From the NCBI GenBank assembly GCA_011364965.1, contig RDOB01000008.1:55468-119467 (forward strand): a DNA stretch of 64,000 bases, written 5' to 3'. The notes under the pieces were generated by a model. It had not been told where the DNA came from, made no database searches, and worked only from the letters and a program-made list of their open reading frames with translations. A program made the translations under genes and the position numbers. This stretch comes from Candidatus Heimdallarchaeota archaeon (lineage in GTDB: Archaea > Asgardarchaeota > Heimdallarchaeia > Hodarchaeales > Hodarchaeaceae). This document shows positions 61,926 through 64,000 of the stretch, in pieces (the first letter of the stretch is position 1; every line of letters starts with the position of its first letter).

Positions 61926-63095
61926 TTAACTAGTGATCTTTTGACTATCACGATTAACATTAATTTTACTATCTTTCCAGATTTTTACAACCCAGATACA
62001 GAAAGGTAGTACTATTAAAATCATCCAAAAAAAGAAGATACCATAAGCTTCGATTAAGTATTGGGTACCACGTCCAAAGAATGTAGCTGTAAAAATACGT
62101 GTTGCACTAGCAGTCGGCGAAAACTTGAAGATTTCCGAATTTGCCATAAATTCAAGTGGGTTTAACGCTCCACTTATAAACCACATTAGAAACGTGAAAA
62201 TAATTGTGGGAGCAGGAATCAATCTAAAATCTCCAACTTTAAAACCATAAAGAACACCTAATAAGCCAAATAATACAGTAAGACCAAGTGAAATGGTACC
62301 AAAGACAATAATACTTTCAAAATTAGGGAATGAAAAATTATAGAATATCATACTAATTATTAGTATGATCAATACATAGATGGAGGTTATCATTAATGTT
62401 GCAAGGAGTTTTCCTAATATTGAGAAGCTTGAACCATTATTGACCATCAATATTTCTTTCCAGGTGTTTTTATCTTTTTCTTCTGAACCTAATATTCCTC
62501 CATACAACATACTTACGAATATTGTAATAAAAACTAAAAGACCGCTTACCATATAATTAGATCGAGCTAATTCCTCTGTATACAATAATGTAGAATGAAT
62601 CATATAACCTGGTCTATCTCCAGTACTCAATTGATTATTTTGAATAAATTGATAGATTCGAGCTTCCAATCCTAACCGCAAATTTTTCGATAAATCTTCG
62701 TGAATATTATTAATTTTAACCTGAATTACAATTGGTTCATTATTACTGATGTTATAAGTAAATCCATCTGGGATTATTACAATAACAAATGTTTCTCGAT
62801 TTTGTAGCATCATTTCAGCAGCATCAAGATCATAAATGATCACTGAAAAATAAGGTATTGTTCCTTCACGAGATTCAAGACTAATAATTAACTTTTCAGT
62901 CCATGAACCGGATATTATGGGTTCATCTTGATTTACTACCACAACCTCCCAGGATAAATCTTCTGAAATTGTAAATGATTGAATAAATATAGTTGTAAAG
63001 AGTAAAGGAGAAATAAACCCAATAAAAATTAATATAGGATTCCTTTTCCATGATCTTAATGTTTTAATGCACTCGCCAAATATTTCTGAAATCAT
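61926..63095 (-). CDS. ABC-2 exporter permease
   Basis: From ATG 63095 the protein has 389 residues: one helix, a large outside loop (SWEVVVVNQDEPIISGSWTE to GDRPGYMIHSTLLYTEEL), then five helices with GSEEKDKNTWKEILMVNNGS as the coupling segment. This is the YhgE/DrrB-type ABC-2 layout. The start overlaps the TGA of the upstream permease gene (ATGA), and GGAGG lies 15-19 bases upstream. The two permeases are related and probably form a heterodimer. The ATPase gene is expected beyond the right edge. Confidence 0.87.
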   Translation of the reverse strand: MISEIFGECIKTLRSWKRNPILIFIGFISPLLFTTIFIQSFTISEDLSWEVVVVNQDEPIISGSWTEKLIISLESREGTIPYFSVIIYDLDAAEMMLQNRETFVIVIIPDGFTYNISNNEPIVIQVKINNIHEDLSKNLRLGLEARIYQFIQNNQLSTGDRPGYMIHSTLLYTEELARSNYMVSGLLVFITIFVSMLYGGILGSEEKDKNTWKEILMVNNGSSFSILGKLLATLMITSIYVLIILIISMIFYNFSFPNFESIIVFGTISLGLTVLFGLLGVLYGFKVGDFRLIPAPTIIFTFLMWFISGALNPLEFMANSEIFKFSPTASATRIFTATFFGRGTQYLIEAYGIFFFWMILIVLPFCIWVVKIWKDSKINVNRDSQKITS

Positions 63096-64000
63096 CTCAT
63101 TTTTGCCTCCTTTACATAAAGCCATTGAGCGATCAGAAATGAAATTACTCCAAAACTAATAACAATAATAAAGTCAAAACTCAATGTAGCAATTGTATTC
63201 ATAAAAACAATATTAGTGAAGGACCGAAAATAATAAGTACTTGGCAGAAGTGAGGAAAGTAAATGAATAAGACCCACCCATACTTCAGCAGGCACTAAAC
63301 CACCTCCAATCCACCAACCGATCATATTGATAATCATAGTAGCAAGTGCAGCGGGAATTACTTGCTTAACCTTAACAGCAACAATAATACCTAAGCTGGA
63401 AAAGCTGATAATCCCAATAATAATCCAAAACCATAAATATATCAAATTACCAATTGGTAGAAAGCCAAATAGCAAATAATATCCTATATTCACAATTATA
63501 TAACAGAATACGGTTTGAATTCCACTTGTTAGTAATTTTGAAGTAATTACTTCTCTGGGAGAAGCACTCATTATTAATTCTTTCATAGTACCTTTTTCAA
63601 ATTCATGTGCTGTTATTGTAGCAGAGTTGATCCCCGAAGAAAAGACTATTGTGAAAGCTAAAACCCCTCCGAAAATATAATCAGTGAACTTAACATCAGG
63701 TTCAACTAAACCTTCAAATATTAGTCTTGGTGAGTAAAAGATGAATGTTCCTTGTTCTAAGTTATTATTGAATTTATTACACACATCTTGGACTCTTTGC
63801 AAAATATTTTTTGTCACATCATCATTAATATTATTGATGAGTACCTCAATATAAACGACTTCTCCCGCCTCAATAATGCCTGAGATATTAATAGGAATTC
63901 TAATTAGGCAAAGAATTTCTCCATTATAAAATTTTTGTTCTATTAATTCATTTGAACCTTCCATGATGGTAAACCATCTAAGTCCTGTTCCACTCGTCAT
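63092..64000 (-). CDS. ABC-2 exporter permease, 5' end outside window
   Basis: The 302 residues visible begin inside the outside loop (MEGSNELIEQKFYNGEILCL, then VEVLINNINDDVTKNILQRV), followed by five membrane helices with AHEFEKGTMKELIMSASPRE as the coupling segment. The first helix must be encoded upstream of base 64000, so the ATG at 64000 is not the true start. It is the partner of the permease at 61926-63095, with which it overlaps by four bases. Confidence 0.85.
   Translation of the reverse strand: MTSGTGLRWFTIMEGSNELIEQKFYNGEILCLIRIPINISGIIEAGEVVYIEVLINNINDDVTKNILQRVQDVCNKFNNNLEQGTFIFYSPRLIFEGLVEPDVKFTDYIFGGVLAFTIVFSSGINSATITAHEFEKGTMKELIMSASPREVITSKLLTSGIQTVFCYIIVNIGYYLLFGFLPIGNLIYLWFWIIIGIISFSSLGIIVAVKVKQVIPAALATMIINMIGWWIGGGLVPAEVWVGLIHLLSSLLPSTYYFRSFTNIVFMNTIATLSFDFIIVISFGVISFLIAQWLYVKEAKMR

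Overview
The window looks like a piece of an AT-rich archaeal chromosome, most probably from an Asgard archaeon (a Heimdallarchaeia-like lineage is my best guess; the sequence does not prove it). Three things point there. First, there is a compact eukaryote-like ubiquitin cassette (two ubiquitin-like proteins, E1, E2, JAMM peptidase) of the kind known from Asgard archaea and Caldiarchaeum. Second, the regulation looks archaeal: TATA-type promoters, T-run terminators and a TrmB-type regulator. Third, the gene mix includes F420-type LLM oxidoreductase, UPF0282, DUF47 and very large secreted proteins with Ig-like repeats. I found no rRNA, tRNA, CRISPR array, insertion sequence or phage module.

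Layout. 1-4655: ubiquitin cassette on the minus strand, ending in a membrane protein that runs off the window, with a small ribbon-helix-helix-like regulator transcribed divergently. 4799-10877: ABC importer cluster (two ATPases, one fused permease) flanked by two DUF47/PhoU-like genes, preceded by an arsenate-reductase-like gene broken by a one-base frameshift. 10934-14803: Nudix hydrolase, GlpT-type transporter and two divergent LicC-like nucleotidyltransferases. 14816-23755: DinB and AlkC-like DNA repair proteins, penicillin-acylase-type hydrolase, methyltransferase, MFS transporter, CYTH protein and a deoxynucleoside kinase. 24034-28635: TrmB-family regulator with a perfect palindrome in the promoter region it shares with an ABC-2 exporter and an NmrA-like protein.

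29197-44906: a 1467-residue surface receptor-like protein with a cytoplasmic domain, an M50 protease with CBS domains, a Stay-Green homologue, an Hcp (type VI tube)-like secreted protein, a Bax-inhibitor-1 family protein, LLM oxidoreductase, two metallo-beta-lactamase-fold proteins, an acyltransferase and a DUF1295 protein. 45230-51340: a subtilase of about 2037 residues with CARDB-like and Ig-like repeats. 51634-64000: two ABC-2 exporter systems, a zinc-ribbon membrane protein, a substrate-binding protein whose family motifs are in circularly permuted order, a cysteine-synthase-like enzyme and a GNAT acetyltransferase.

The best candidates for new biology are these: the two-ubiquitin cassette, whose proteins end in Ala-Gly (one with an extra Tyr) instead of Gly-Gly; the circularly permuted solute-binding protein; the membrane-anchored Hcp homologue; the surface protein with a longin/roadblock-like cytoplasmic tail; and a Stay-Green homologue in a stretch with no sign of chlorophyll metabolism.
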